The notes under the pieces were generated by a model. That model did not search any database, was not told where the DNA came from, and saw only the letters and a program-made list of their open reading frames with translations. DNA of 18,666 nucleotides from Dethiobacter sp. (GTDB lineage: Bacteria > Bacillota > Dethiobacteria > DTU022), in NCBI GenBank assembly GCA_018333405.1, contig JAGXSR010000054.1, positions 1-18,666 on the forward strand. The letters run 5' to 3'. Positions 7,118 to 13,965 of the stretch are shown here, piece after piece. Positions within the stretch are counted from its first letter, which is position 1; every line of letters begins with the position of its first letter. A program made the position numbers and the translations under genes.

Positions 7118-7513
7118 ATGATCACTGATCCGATTGCCGATATGCTTACCCGGATCCGTAACGCCAACACAGTGCGTCACAGCACGGTGCAAATCCCTGC
7201 CTCAAATATGAAGCGGGCAATAGCCCAAATATTAAAGCAGGAAGGATTTATTAAGGACTATGAACTGATCCGGGATCAAAAGCAGGGTATTATCCGTGTC
7301 CACTTGAAGTTTGGGCAGAACAACCAGCGTATTATTACCGGGTTGAAACGTATCAGCAAACCCGGTCTGAGGGTATACGCAAAAAAAGATGATCTCCCTA
7401 AGGTGCTGGGAGGCTTAGGTATCGCCATAATTTCCACCTCACAAGGTATGATGACTGACCGGGAGGCTAGGAAAGGCGGTTATGGCGGGGAAGTGGTTTG
7501 CTATATCTGGTAG
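7118..7513 (+). CDS. rpsH: 30S ribosomal protein S8
   Basis: S8 of 131 residues, a primary binder of 16S rRNA central domain. It begins MITDPIADMLTRIRNAN and ends with the family-typical GIAIISTSQGMMTDREARK followed by GGYGGEVVCYIW. In E. coli S8 represses the spc operon by binding mRNA; no such site is evident here. ATG 7118 is used: AAGGAGG (7101-7107) lies 10 nt upstream. Another ATG at 7111 opens only a five-codon frame ending inside rpsH, and it is too near the binding site to be a likely start. Confidence 0.97.
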   Translation: MITDPIADMLTRIRNANTVRHSTVQIPASNMKRAIAQILKQEGFIKDYELIRDQKQGIIRVHLKFGQNNQRIITGLKRISKPGLRVYAKKDDLPKVLGGLGIAIISTSQGMMTDREARKGGYGGEVVCYIW

Positions 7514-7538
7514 CGAGTGTGAGGAGGTATAACAGAAA

Positions 7539-8075
7539 ATGTCTCGAACCGGCAGAAAAGCGATTATTGTGCCGCAGGGTGTCCAGGTGCTGCTGGAGGG
7601 AAATATTATTTTTGTAAAAGGCCCCAAAGGGCAACTCAGCCGTGAATTGCCCCCGGAAATCATTATTGAACAAGAAGAAGACCGGATATCAGTCAAGCGT
7701 CCGACAGATAGCCCAAGGCACCGTGCGTTACACGGGTTGACCCGTACCTTGATCTATAACATGGTTGTGGGTGTGACCGACGGCTACAGTCGTGTCCTGG
7801 AGTTGTATGGTGTCGGATACCGGGCTACAAAACAGGGGAACAACCTGGTATTGAATATCGGTTTCTCTCACCCGGTAGTTTTTGAACCGGATCCAAACTT
7901 GGAGATTGAGGTTCCCAGCAATACCAGGATTGTGGTCAAGGGGATCGATAAGCAGCAGGTGGGTAATTATGCCGCAGTTGTGCGACGGATTTACCCGCCC
8001 GAGCCATACAAAGGGAAAGGTATCCGTTATGAAAATGAAAAGGTCCGCCGTAAAGTAGGTAAATCGGGTAAGTAG
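7539..8075 (+). CDS. rplF: 50S ribosomal protein L6
   Basis: L6 of 178 residues, made of two related domains, placed near the factor-binding site by the sarcin-ricin loop. The first domain runs through VQVLLEGNIIFVKGPKGQLS, and HGLTRTLIYNMVVGVTDGYS marks the junction. The second carries the signature PPEPYKGKGIRYENEKVRRK near the C-terminus, followed by a basic tail. GAGGAGGT serves ATG 7539. Length is standard. Confidence 0.97.
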   Translation: MSRTGRKAIIVPQGVQVLLEGNIIFVKGPKGQLSRELPPEIIIEQEEDRISVKRPTDSPRHRALHGLTRTLIYNMVVGVTDGYSRVLELYGVGYRATKQGNNLVLNIGFSHPVVFEPDPNLEIEVPSNTRIVVKGIDKQQVGNYAAVVRRIYPPEPYKGKGIRYENEKVRRKVGKSGK

Positions 8076-8096
8076 CAGCCGGGAGGTAAATTCAGG

Positions 8097-8465
8097 ATGA
8101 TTAACAAGCAGTCACGCAATGAAGTCAGGAAGCGACGCCACCGGCGGGTCCGCAGAAAGGTCAGCGGTACGGCGGCCCGACCTCGTTTAAATGTTTTTCG
8201 GAGCAGCCGGCATATCTATGCCCAAATTATTGATGATCAAAACGGCCGGACAGTTGTTGCCGCCTCCAGTCTTGATTCGGGTTTAAAGGAAGAAACAGCT
8301 CAGGGCGCTACCCGGGAGGCGGCTAAAAAGGTGGGCGCCGCGTTGGCCCGGCGTGCTCTGGATAAAGGTGTTCGGGAAGTAGTGTTCGATCGCGGCGGAT
8401 ATATATTCCATGGCCGGGTAAAAGCGCTGGCTGACGGAGCTCGTGAACAAGGATTAATATTCTAG
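8097..8465 (+). CDS. rplR: 50S ribosomal protein L18
   Basis: L18 of 122 residues, which together with L5 anchors 5S rRNA in the central protuberance. The basic N-terminal tail is followed by GTAARPRLNVFRSSRHIYAQ, then IIDDQNGRTVVAASSLD and the C-terminal FDRGGYIFHGRVKALADGAR, which is diagnostic. GGGAGGTAAATT precedes ATG 8097. Neighbours rplF and rpsE are in standard order. Confidence 0.97.
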   Translation: MINKQSRNEVRKRRHRRVRRKVSGTAARPRLNVFRSSRHIYAQIIDDQNGRTVVAASSLDSGLKEETAQGATREAAKKVGAALARRALDKGVREVVFDRGGYIFHGRVKALADGAREQGLIF

Positions 8466-8482
8466 AAAGGGGGGGCGCAAAG

Positions 8483-8980
8483 GTGCCGAATATAGAACCG
8501 TCCCAGGAGCTGGAAGAAAAAGTAGTTAAAGTGAACCGGGTAGCAAAGGTGGTAAAGGGAGGGCGCCGCTTCAGTTTCAGTGCTCTGGTGGTTGTCGGCG
8601 ATCGGAACGGAGTGGTCGGCGCGGGCCTGGGTAAAGCCGGAGAAGTGCCGGAGGCCATTCGCAAAGGGGTCGAGGATGCCAAGAAAAATATGATCCGCGT
8701 AGCTCTGGTCGGGTCTACCATCCCTCATCCTGTAATCGGATGTTTCGGTGCAGGAAAGGTTATGATGAAGCCGGCATCGGAGGGGACCGGCGTAATAGCC
8801 GGCGGTCCGGTGCGAGCGGTCCTGGAACTATCCGGAATCAGGGATATTTTGACCAAATCGCTTGGTTCATCCAATGCTAAAAATATGATTAACGCTACGA
8901 TTGCCGGGTTGAAATCGATGAAAAGAGCGGAAGAGGTCAGCGCCATTCGTGGCGTTGGTATAGATCAGCTGCTGGGATAA
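8483..8980 (+). CDS. rpsE: 30S ribosomal protein S5
   Basis: S5 of 165 residues, lining the mRNA entry pore and important for decoding accuracy. The N-terminal double-stranded RNA binding-like domain has VVKGGRRFSFSALVVVGDRN and then GVVGAGLGKAGEVPEAIRKG. The C-terminal domain has GTGVIAGGPVRAVLELSGI, followed by DILTKSLGSSNAKNMINATI. The start is GTG 8483, behind a purine-rich AAAGGGGGGGCG stretch; the residues before VVKVNRVAKV agree with Firmicutes S5, so the start is well supported. Confidence 0.97.
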   Translation: MPNIEPSQELEEKVVKVNRVAKVVKGGRRFSFSALVVVGDRNGVVGAGLGKAGEVPEAIRKGVEDAKKNMIRVALVGSTIPHPVIGCFGAGKVMMKPASEGTGVIAGGPVRAVLELSGIRDILTKSLGSSNAKNMINATIAGLKSMKRAEEVSAIRGVGIDQLLG

Positions 8981-8993
8981 GGAGATATTCAAG

Positions 8994-9176
8994 ATGGCCA
9001 ATAAACTTTTAATTACACTGGTTCGCAGTCCCGTTTCCTGCCGGCCCAAACAGCGTCGCACATTGCGTGCCTTGGGGTTAAATAAAATCGGCCGGACCGT
9101 AGAAAAAAGTGATCTGCCGGAAATTCGGGGCATGATCAGGGTAGTTGATTTCCTGGTTAAAATTGTTGAAAATTAA
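8994..9176 (+). CDS. rpmD: 50S ribosomal protein L30
   Basis: L30 of 60 residues, a small ferredoxin-like 50S protein absent from some bacteria. The sequence has ITLVRSPVSCRPKQRRTLRA, then LGLNKIGRTVEKSDLPEIRG and the final MIRVVDFLVKIVE, all expected for the family. A TAAGGAGAT ribosome binding site overlaps the rpsE stop region 13 nt upstream. Length is normal. Confidence 0.96.
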   Translation: MANKLLITLVRSPVSCRPKQRRTLRALGLNKIGRTVEKSDLPEIRGMIRVVDFLVKIVEN

Positions 9177-9193
9177 TCATTTTAGTAAGTAGA

Positions 9194-9199
9194 GGGAGG
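9194..9199 (+). promoter_or_regulatory. Ribosome binding site deciding the rplO start
   Basis: GGGAGG at 9194-9199 lies directly against the first in-frame GTG (9201) but 10 nt before the second GTG (9210). Only the second has workable spacing, so it fixes the L15 start at VRLHEL. Confidence 0.7.
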
Positions 9200-9209
9200 T
9201 GTGCAGCCT

Positions 9210-9650
9210 GTGCGCCTGCATGAATTGAGCCCTCCTGTAGGGGCGAGAAAAGCTGCCAAGCGAAAGGGCAGAGGTAAAGCCTCGGGATTGGGCAAGACCT
9301 CGGGCAGAGGACAGAAGGGCCAGAAAGCGCGTTCAGGTTTTAAGACAAGACGTGCTTTCGAGGGTGGGCAGATGCCCTATTTCCAACGTCTGCCTAAGCG
9401 TGGTTTTACAAATATATTTAAGCAGAGATGGTCAATAGTAAATTTGGTTGAGTTGAACCGTTATACTGACGATACAGTAGTCACCCCTGAGCTGCTATAC
9501 CAGGAAGGTGTGCTCAAGTCATTAAAAGATCCGCTTAAAGTTTTGGGCGAAGGAGATTTGAACAGTAGACTGGTAGTCAGAGCTCACGGCTTCAGCCGAC
9601 AGGCCCGGGCTAAAATTGAGACTGCCGGCGGGAAGGCTGAGGTGATTTAG
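9210..9650 (+). CDS. rplO: 50S ribosomal protein L15
   Basis: L15 of 146 residues, a late-binding 50S protein with a long basic N-terminal arm. The arm is clear: KRKGRGKASGLGKTSGRGQK followed by GQKARSGFKTRRAFEGGQMP, then YFQRLPKRGFTNIFK. The C-terminal globular part ends at IETAGGKAEVI. I chose GTG 9210 over GTG 9201 because of ribosome binding site spacing, because L15 proteins start (M)(K/R)LHEL, and because 146 residues is the family length. It ends 1 nt before secY, whose ribosome binding site lies inside rplO. Confidence 0.96.
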   Translation: MRLHELSPPVGARKAAKRKGRGKASGLGKTSGRGQKGQKARSGFKTRRAFEGGQMPYFQRLPKRGFTNIFKQRWSIVNLVELNRYTDDTVVTPELLYQEGVLKSLKDPLKVLGEGDLNSRLVVRAHGFSRQARAKIETAGGKAEVI

Positions 9651-9651
9651 C

Positions 9652-10908
9652 TTGCTGGAAACGGTACGTAATGCGTGGCGGATCAAAGAGCTGAAGCAGA
9701 GGATTCTGTTTACCTTGGCTATGTTTGTTGTCTTCCGGGCCGGTTCAGCTATTCCGGTACCAGGGGTTGACCCGGGAGCGTTGGCCGAGCTGTTTCAGGG
9801 AGACAATATTTTCGGTTTCATCAATATTCTCGGCGGGAGAAGCCTGGAAAACTTCACCATCTTTGCCCTGGGGATTATGCCTTATATCAACGCTTCAATT
9901 ATCATGAACCTGTTGACCATCGTCATTCCCCGGTTTAAGGAGTGGAGCCAGGAAGGACCGGAAGGGCGCAAAAAACTCTCCCAGATTACCCGTTACGGTA
10001 CGATTGTTTTAGCCATAATCCAGGGGATTGGTCTTTCGTCCTTGATTGCCGGTACCGCCATTCTGGACAGGAGCTTTTTGACCTTTTTCACCATTATTAT
10101 TTCTCTCACCGCCGGAACAGCTTTTCTGATGTGGATGGGTGAACTGATCACAGAAAAAGGGATCGGCAACGGGATCTCTTTGATCATCTTTGCCGGGATT
10201 GTGGCCGGCTTCCCCGTGGGTGTGGCTATGGCGGCGGAGCAGTTTCGTTTCGGGCAGATCAGCATCTTTGTCATCCTGGTGGTTTTGATCTTCATGCTGC
10301 TTTTAATTGTCGGGATCATTGGCCTTGACCAGGGGCAGCGCCGGATCAACGTCCAATACAGCAAGCGTATAGTCGGCCGTAAAATGTACGGCGGTCAAGC
10401 CACGCATATACCGCTAAAAGTTAACCAGTCCGGGGTAATTCCGGTAATATTTGCCTCGGTAATATTGACTTTTCCCCAGACTATTGCCAGCTTTATCCGA
10501 CATCCTTTTGCGGAAAGCTTGGCCAGAGCATTGGCCTGGGACTCGAATCTTCATCTGGTGCTGTACGTAATTTTAATTATTATGTTTGCCTATTTCTATA
10601 CAGCGCTTCAATTTGACCCGTTTCAGGTTGCCGGGAATATAAAAAAATACGGTGGATTTATTCCCGGTCTGCGCCCGGGACGGCCAACCGCGGAGTTCCT
10701 GGGCAAAGTAACCTCCCGGCTGACCGCTGTAGGCGCTTTTTCGCTGGCTTTTATCGCTGTTTTTCCGGTGTTTCTGCAGCGCTTTACCGGGATGCAATTA
10801 ATATTTACGGGGACCGGACTGATCATCGTGGTGGGCGTAGTGCTGGAAACGGTTAAACAGATTGAAAGTCATATGTTGATGCGCAGCTACCGGGGCTTTA
10901 TGAAATAG
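9652..10908 (+). CDS. secY: Preprotein translocase channel subunit SecY
   Basis: SecY of 418 residues, the inner-membrane channel through which SecA-driven or co-translational export takes place, with SecE and SecG as partners encoded elsewhere. About ten hydrophobic spans are visible. Conserved pieces include RAGSAIPVPGVDPGAL after the first span, the cytosolic loop GLDQGQRRINVQYSKRIVG, and GNIKKYGGFIPGLRPGRPT in the large C-terminal cytosolic loop that contacts SecA and ribosomes. The start is TTG 9652, 1 nt after rplO, with a strong GAGGTGAT ribosome binding site at 9639-9646. Unlike in Bacillus subtilis, map follows within 7 nt and no adk lies between them. Confidence 0.97.
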   Translation: MLETVRNAWRIKELKQRILFTLAMFVVFRAGSAIPVPGVDPGALAELFQGDNIFGFINILGGRSLENFTIFALGIMPYINASIIMNLLTIVIPRFKEWSQEGPEGRKKLSQITRYGTIVLAIIQGIGLSSLIAGTAILDRSFLTFFTIIISLTAGTAFLMWMGELITEKGIGNGISLIIFAGIVAGFPVGVAMAAEQFRFGQISIFVILVVLIFMLLLIVGIIGLDQGQRRINVQYSKRIVGRKMYGGQATHIPLKVNQSGVIPVIFASVILTFPQTIASFIRHPFAESLARALAWDSNLHLVLYVILIIMFAYFYTALQFDPFQVAGNIKKYGGFIPGLRPGRPTAEFLGKVTSRLTAVGAFSLAFIAVFPVFLQRFTGMQLIFTGTGLIIVVGVVLETVKQIESHMLMRSYRGFMK

Positions 10909-10915
10909 GTGTAGA

Positions 10916-11662
10916 ATGATTAAGATTAAGTCTACTCGTGAAATTGAGGCTATGCGCCGGGCAAGCCGGATTGTGGCCGAAGTGCTTCGGCAGCTTGAAC
11001 AAATGATCAGGCCAGGCGTTACTACCGCCGCGTTGGACAAAAAAGCGGAGCAAATTATCCGCAAAGCCGGAGCGGAGCCGGCTTTCCTGGGATATCATAA
11101 TTACCCCGCTTCAATTTGCACTTCGATCAATGAAGAGGTGGTGCATGGTATTCCGGGGTTGCGCAGACTTAAAGAGGGAGATATAATCAGCATTGATGTA
11201 GGTGTGCGTTTGAAGGGTTATTATGGCGATGCGGCGGCAACATTTGCTGTTGGGGGTATAAGTCCTGCGGCAGCCAGACTGATTGATGTGACTCGTCGCT
11301 CCCTGGAAGAAGCGATAAAGGCGATGCAAGTGGGATCCCGCCTGTCGGATCTTTCTCACGCAGTACAATCATATGTGGAAGCCAATAAGTTTTCCGTGGT
11401 CCGCAATTTTGTCGGCCACGGAATAGGCGCTGAAATGCACGAGGATCCGCAATTGCCGAATTTTGGAGATCCCGGCCGGGGCCCAGTGCTGCAGCAGGGA
11501 ATTGTTTTGGCTATTGAGCCGATGGTCAATGCCGGCGGTTGGGAAGTCGAGGTATTAACTGACCGTTGGACCGTAATCACAAAAGATCGCGGACTTTCCG
11601 CTCATTTTGAACATACCGTTGCCCTGGGCGCCGCCGGTCCGGAAATATTGACTCTCCTCTAG
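10916..11662 (+). CDS. map: Methionine aminopeptidase, type I
   Basis: Type I methionine aminopeptidase of 248 residues, a cytosolic di-metal enzyme that removes the initiator Met from new proteins when the next residue is small. All metal ligands are present: D94 (ISIDVGV), D105 (GYYGDAAATF), H168 (FVGHGIG), E201 (LAIEPMV) and E232 (HFEHTV). The catalytic histidines H77 (VVHGIPG) and H175 (EMHED) are also present. There is no N-terminal zinc-finger extension, as expected for the short bacterial form. The ribosome binding site is weak (AGGTG, 4 nt before ATG), so expression may depend partly on translation of secY. Confidence 0.97.
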   Translation: MIKIKSTREIEAMRRASRIVAEVLRQLEQMIRPGVTTAALDKKAEQIIRKAGAEPAFLGYHNYPASICTSINEEVVHGIPGLRRLKEGDIISIDVGVRLKGYYGDAAATFAVGGISPAAARLIDVTRRSLEEAIKAMQVGSRLSDLSHAVQSYVEANKFSVVRNFVGHGIGAEMHEDPQLPNFGDPGRGPVLQQGIVLAIEPMVNAGGWEVEVLTDRWTVITKDRGLSAHFEHTVALGAAGPEILTLL

Positions 11663-11674
11663 CGGGTAAAGGGG

Positions 11675-11980
11675 TTGGTATCGGTGGAAGAGTATAAATC
11701 CGGGCAGCTGGTCAGGTCGCTGGCGGGCCGGGACAAAGGTGAATTATTTCTGGTAATAAAGGTGCCAGGTCCGCGCCAGGTGCTGCTGGCTAACGGACGG
11801 GATCGTACACTTAAACGGTTGAAAAAAAAGAATATCGCCCATCTTCAGCGTTACCACCGCCGGGCTGAGATCGATGATTTGCTGAAATCACAAAAGCTTA
11901 CCGACAGCCAGGTGATCAGATTTATAAAAGAGCTGGCGCCGAAGGAAGATGCATGGAAACAGGAGGTCCTGAGAAACTGA
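11675..11980 (+). CDS. KOW-domain RNA-binding protein of unknown role (L14e/L6e-like)
   Basis: Small basic protein of up to 101 residues with a KOW-type segment near the N-terminus: GQLVRSLAGRDKGELFLVIK, followed by VLLANGRDRTLKRLKKKNI. This fits the small KOW proteins found between map and infA in many Firmicutes, related in fold to eukaryotic and archaeal L14e. They are presumed RNA- or ribosome-associated, but I know of no settled function. The last 40 residues (from about RRAEIDDLLKSQ) look helical and are not diagnostic. The start is uncertain: TTG 11675, or GTG 11684, which sits 9 nt after AAAGGGG and would give 98 residues. The stop shares one base with the infA start, and the infA ribosome binding site lies inside this gene. 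Confidence 0.85.
   Translation: MVSVEEYKSGQLVRSLAGRDKGELFLVIKVPGPRQVLLANGRDRTLKRLKKKNIAHLQRYHRRAEIDDLLKSQKLTDSQVIRFIKELAPKEDAWKQEVLRN
11961..11967 (+). promoter_or_regulatory. Ribosome binding site deciding the infA start
   Basis: AGGAGGT lies 12 nt before ATG 11980 and downstream of the alternative ATG 11953, so it supports the shorter, family-length IF-1. Confidence 0.75.
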
Positions 11981-12201
11981 TGACCAAAAAGAGTGATGTT
12001 GTGGAGGTTGAGGGAACGGTTATTGAACCCCTTCCTAACGCCATGTTCCGGGTCGAGTTAAAAAATGGCCTCAAGGTGCTGGCTCACGTATCTGGCAAAA
12101 TTCGCATGAACTTTATCCGAATACTCCCCGGAGACCGGGTTTTGGTTGAGCTTTCTCCTTATGATCTTACCCGGGGGCGGATTACCTATCGCTATAAATA
12201 A
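11980..12201 (+). CDS. infA: Translation initiation factor IF-1
   Basis: IF-1 of 73 residues, a single OB-fold that occupies the 30S A site during initiation and helps IF-2 and IF-3 select the initiator tRNA. It reads MTKKSDVVEVEGTVIEPLPN, then MFRVELKNGLKVLAHVSGKI, and RMNFIRILPGDRVLVELSPY, ending in DLTRGRITYRYK; this matches the family from end to end. ATG 11980 is chosen over ATG 11953 by length, by the MTKKD-like start and by the AGGAGGT site. The gene overlaps the KOW gene stop by one base (TGATG), which implies coupling. Confidence 0.97.
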   Translation: MTKKSDVVEVEGTVIEPLPNAMFRVELKNGLKVLAHVSGKIRMNFIRILPGDRVLVELSPYDLTRGRITYRYK

Positions 12202-12214
12202 GGAGGCGGCTATG

Positions 12215-12328
12215 ATGAAGGTGAGGCCCTCAGTTAAACCGATGTGCGAAAAATGTAAGATTATTCGCCGCAAGGGCAAGGTGGTTATTATCTGCCCAAA
12301 CCCCAAGCACAAACAGCGGCAAGGCTAA
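12215..12328 (+). CDS. rpmJ: 50S ribosomal protein L36, zinc-binding type
   Basis: L36 of 37 residues, the smallest 50S protein, which organises 23S rRNA near the factor-binding region. The sequence MKVRPSVKPMCEKCKIIRRK continues to CPNPKHKQRQG. The zinc ligands C11, C14, C27 and H32 are all present, so this is the zinc-containing form. Two ATGs occur in tandem (12212 and 12215); the second gives the exact family length and lies 8 nt after AGGAGG (12201-12206). It follows infA by 13 nt. Confidence 0.96.
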   Translation: MKVRPSVKPMCEKCKIIRRKGKVVIICPNPKHKQRQG

Positions 12329-12468
12329 AGCAGTGCCTGCATCCATCAGGAGCAGAGCCTGCATCCAGCAAGCTGAATAATATTTCCGGGTGTGCAAGGG
12401 AATAATATCTTTGTTTAGCATATTTTGGATTACAGTTACGGCCATTAAGGTAAGGAGGTGTAAACAAA
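12329..12468. other. 140-nt spacer between rpmJ and rpsM
   Basis: This is the second longest non-coding stretch and lies where the alpha group begins. It carries two short direct repeats: an imperfect 19-nt unit with a 22-nt period, and GAATAATAT at 12375-12383 and 12400-12408. Its end holds the strong rpsM ribosome binding site TAAGGAGGTG (12451-12460). It is AT-rich around 12375-12440, which would suit a promoter, but I find no -35/-10 pair close to consensus at 16-18 nt spacing. No terminator is visible. Confidence 0.5.
12330..12370. repeat. Imperfect tandem direct repeat, 22-nt period, two copies
   Basis: GCAGTGCCTGCATCCATCA (12330-12348) recurs as GCAGAGCCTGCATCCAGCA (12352-12370). The copies match at 17 of 19 positions and include the identical 11-mer GCCTGCATCCA. 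It lies in a spacer right after the rpmJ stop. No function is evident. Confidence 0.75.
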
Positions 12469-12843
12469 TTGGCAAGAATTGCCGGAGTTGACTTGCCGCG
12501 GGAAAAGAGGGTAGAGATAGCGCTGAGCTATGTCTATGGGATCGGTCAGACCCGGGCCGCAAAGATTTTGGAGAGCACCGGAGTAAATCCCAATACCCGT
12601 GTGCGCGATTTGACTGAAGATGAAATCAGCCGCTTGCGGGAATTTATCGATAAGCATTATAAAGTCGAAGGCGACCTGCGCCGGGAAGTGGCTATGAACA
12701 TCAAGCGACTGGTGGAAATCGGCTGTTACCGGGGTGTGCGCCACCGGCGCGGTTTACCAGTCCGGGGACAAAATACCAAAAACAACGCCCGGACGCGTAA
12801 AGGCCCCCGTAAAACAGTCGGCGTTCGCCGAAAAACTAAGTAA
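12469..12843 (+). CDS. rpsM: 30S ribosomal protein S13
   Basis: S13 of 124 residues, a head protein that forms bridges to L5 and touches P-site tRNA with its tail. It starts MARIAGVDLPREKRVEIAL at TTG 12469, behind a strong TAAGGAGGTG site. The helix-turn region has YGIGQTRAAKIL, then HRRGLPVRGQNTKNNARTRK and a basic tail (GPRKTVGVRRKTK). It opens the alpha group here, as in other Firmicutes. Confidence 0.97.
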   Translation: MARIAGVDLPREKRVEIALSYVYGIGQTRAAKILESTGVNPNTRVRDLTEDEISRLREFIDKHYKVEGDLRREVAMNIKRLVEIGCYRGVRHRRGLPVRGQNTKNNARTRKGPRKTVGVRRKTK

Positions 12844-12884
12844 ATATGAGTTAAAGTGGGTAGAGAAGGGAGGAGAGTATAAAC

Positions 12885-13277
12885 TTGGTCAAGCGAAAAG
12901 GAGTACGCCCGAAGCGGCGTGAGCGTAAAAATATTGAACGAGGGGTCGCGCATATCCGCTCGACCTTCAACAATACAATAATTACCATTACCGATACTAA
13001 TGGTAATGGTATATCCTGGTCCAGCGCCGGAAACGTAGGATATAAAGGTTCCAGAAAATCTACGCCTTTTGCCGCGCAGATGGCAGCGGAATCAGCAGCC
13101 AGAACGGCTATGGAACATGGAATGCGGCAGGTTGAAGTATTGGTTAAAGGACCCGGAGCAGGACGGGAAGCGGCGATCCGCTCTCTGCAGGCTGCGGGGC
13201 TGGAAGTAAATATGATCAAGGATGTAACCCCGATTCCGCATAACGGTTGCCGTCCGCCCAAGAGGCGACGGGTATAA
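12885..13277 (+). CDS. rpsK: 30S ribosomal protein S11
   Basis: S11 of 130 residues, on the 30S platform next to the Shine-Dalgarno helix. It shows GVAHIRSTFNNTIITITDTN, then SWSSAGNVGYKGSRKSTPFA, and VLVKGPGAGREAAIRSLQAA with the end IPHNGCRPPKRRRV, all diagnostic. The start is TTG 12885, with GGGAGGAGAG upstream; the basic N-terminus VKRKGVRPKRRERK is normal. A perfect 10-bp inverted repeat lies within the gene at 12983-13011, in the segment coding for ITDTNGNGI. Confidence 0.97.
   Translation: MVKRKGVRPKRRERKNIERGVAHIRSTFNNTIITITDTNGNGISWSSAGNVGYKGSRKSTPFAAQMAAESAARTAMEHGMRQVEVLVKGPGAGREAAIRSLQAAGLEVNMIKDVTPIPHNGCRPPKRRRV
12983..13011 (+). repeat. Perfect 10-bp inverted repeat inside rpsK
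   Basis: TACCATTACC (12983-12992) and GGTAATGGTA (13002-13011) are exact reverse complements separated by a 9-nt loop, GATACTAAT. In mRNA this would form a hairpin about 100 nt downstream of the rpsK start. There is no U-tract after it, so it is not a terminator. It may be chance in codons for Thr, Asn and Gly. Confidence 0.7.
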
Positions 13278-13313
13278 ACCTTTAATTTTAATATGGGAGG
13301 TGTGTAAAAACGA

Positions 13314-13940
13314 ATGGCACGCCATACAGAATCAGTATGCCGTTTATGCCGCAGAGAAAGAGTGAAGCTGTACCTGAAAGGGGACCGCTGTTATTCTGAT
13401 AAATGCAGTGTGGTTAAGCACGGCTATCCGCCCGGGCAGCACGGCCAGGCTCGTCAGAAGTTTTCAGAATATGGGCAGCAGCTACGGGAGAAGCAGAAGG
13501 CAAAGCGTATTTACGGTATATTGGAAAAGCAGTTCAGGTGCTATTTTAAAGAAGCTGACCGGCGCAGGGGCATTACCGGTGAAATTCTGCTTAAGCTTTT
13601 AGAAAGCAGGTTGGATAATGTTGTCTATCGCCTTGGATTGGGACGCTCCCGGCCTGAAGCGCGCCAACTGGTTAACCACGGGCATTTTGAAGTAAACGGA
13701 CGCAAGGTGGATATCCCCTCATACCTGACCCGCTCCGGGGATGTGATCTCTGTGCGCGAAAAGAGCAGGAAACAACCGGTGTTTAAGCATATAACTGAGG
13801 CCCGGGATAGCCAAGGCACAGTTGATTGGCTGGCGGTGGATTTTGAAAAACTTGAAGGCAAAGTACTGCGGGCGCCGCAGCGGGAAGAAATTGATGTGCC
13901 TCTGGCCGAACACCTAATCGTCGAACTATATTCCCGCTAA
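13314..13940 (+). CDS. rpsD: 30S ribosomal protein S4, zinc-binding type
   Basis: S4 of 208 residues, a primary 16S rRNA binder that nucleates 30S body assembly and takes part in decoding fidelity. The N-terminal zinc knuckle is intact: C9-x2-C12 (CRLCRR), C26 and C31 (RCYSDKC). The S4 RNA-binding domain runs from about SRLDNVVYRLGLGRSRPEAR to VNGRKVDIPSYL. The last residues PLAEHLIVELYSR are typical. Its place between rpsK and rpoA is the common arrangement in Clostridia and Proteobacteria, whereas in Bacillus subtilis rpsD is elsewhere under its own S4-responsive leader. GGGAGGTGTG precedes ATG 13314. Confidence 0.97.
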   Translation: MARHTESVCRLCRRERVKLYLKGDRCYSDKCSVVKHGYPPGQHGQARQKFSEYGQQLREKQKAKRIYGILEKQFRCYFKEADRRRGITGEILLKLLESRLDNVVYRLGLGRSRPEARQLVNHGHFEVNGRKVDIPSYLTRSGDVISVREKSRKQPVFKHITEARDSQGTVDWLAVDFEKLEGKVLRAPQREEIDVPLAEHLIVELYSR

Positions 13941-13965
13941 ACAGTAGCGATACCCTCAATAACTT

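Noticed and set aside
7111..7128. Five-codon frame ATG ACT GAT GAT CAC TGA overlapping the rpsH start
   Set aside because: The AAGGAGG site is only 3 nt from its ATG and fits the rpsH ATG at 7118 much better; very short frames like this arise by chance.
8784..8808. GC-rich inverted repeat in rpsE (GGACCGGC with GCCGGCGGTCC)
   Set aside because: It is imperfect and falls in codons for the conserved Gly-rich stretch of S5, so base composition and protein constraint explain it.
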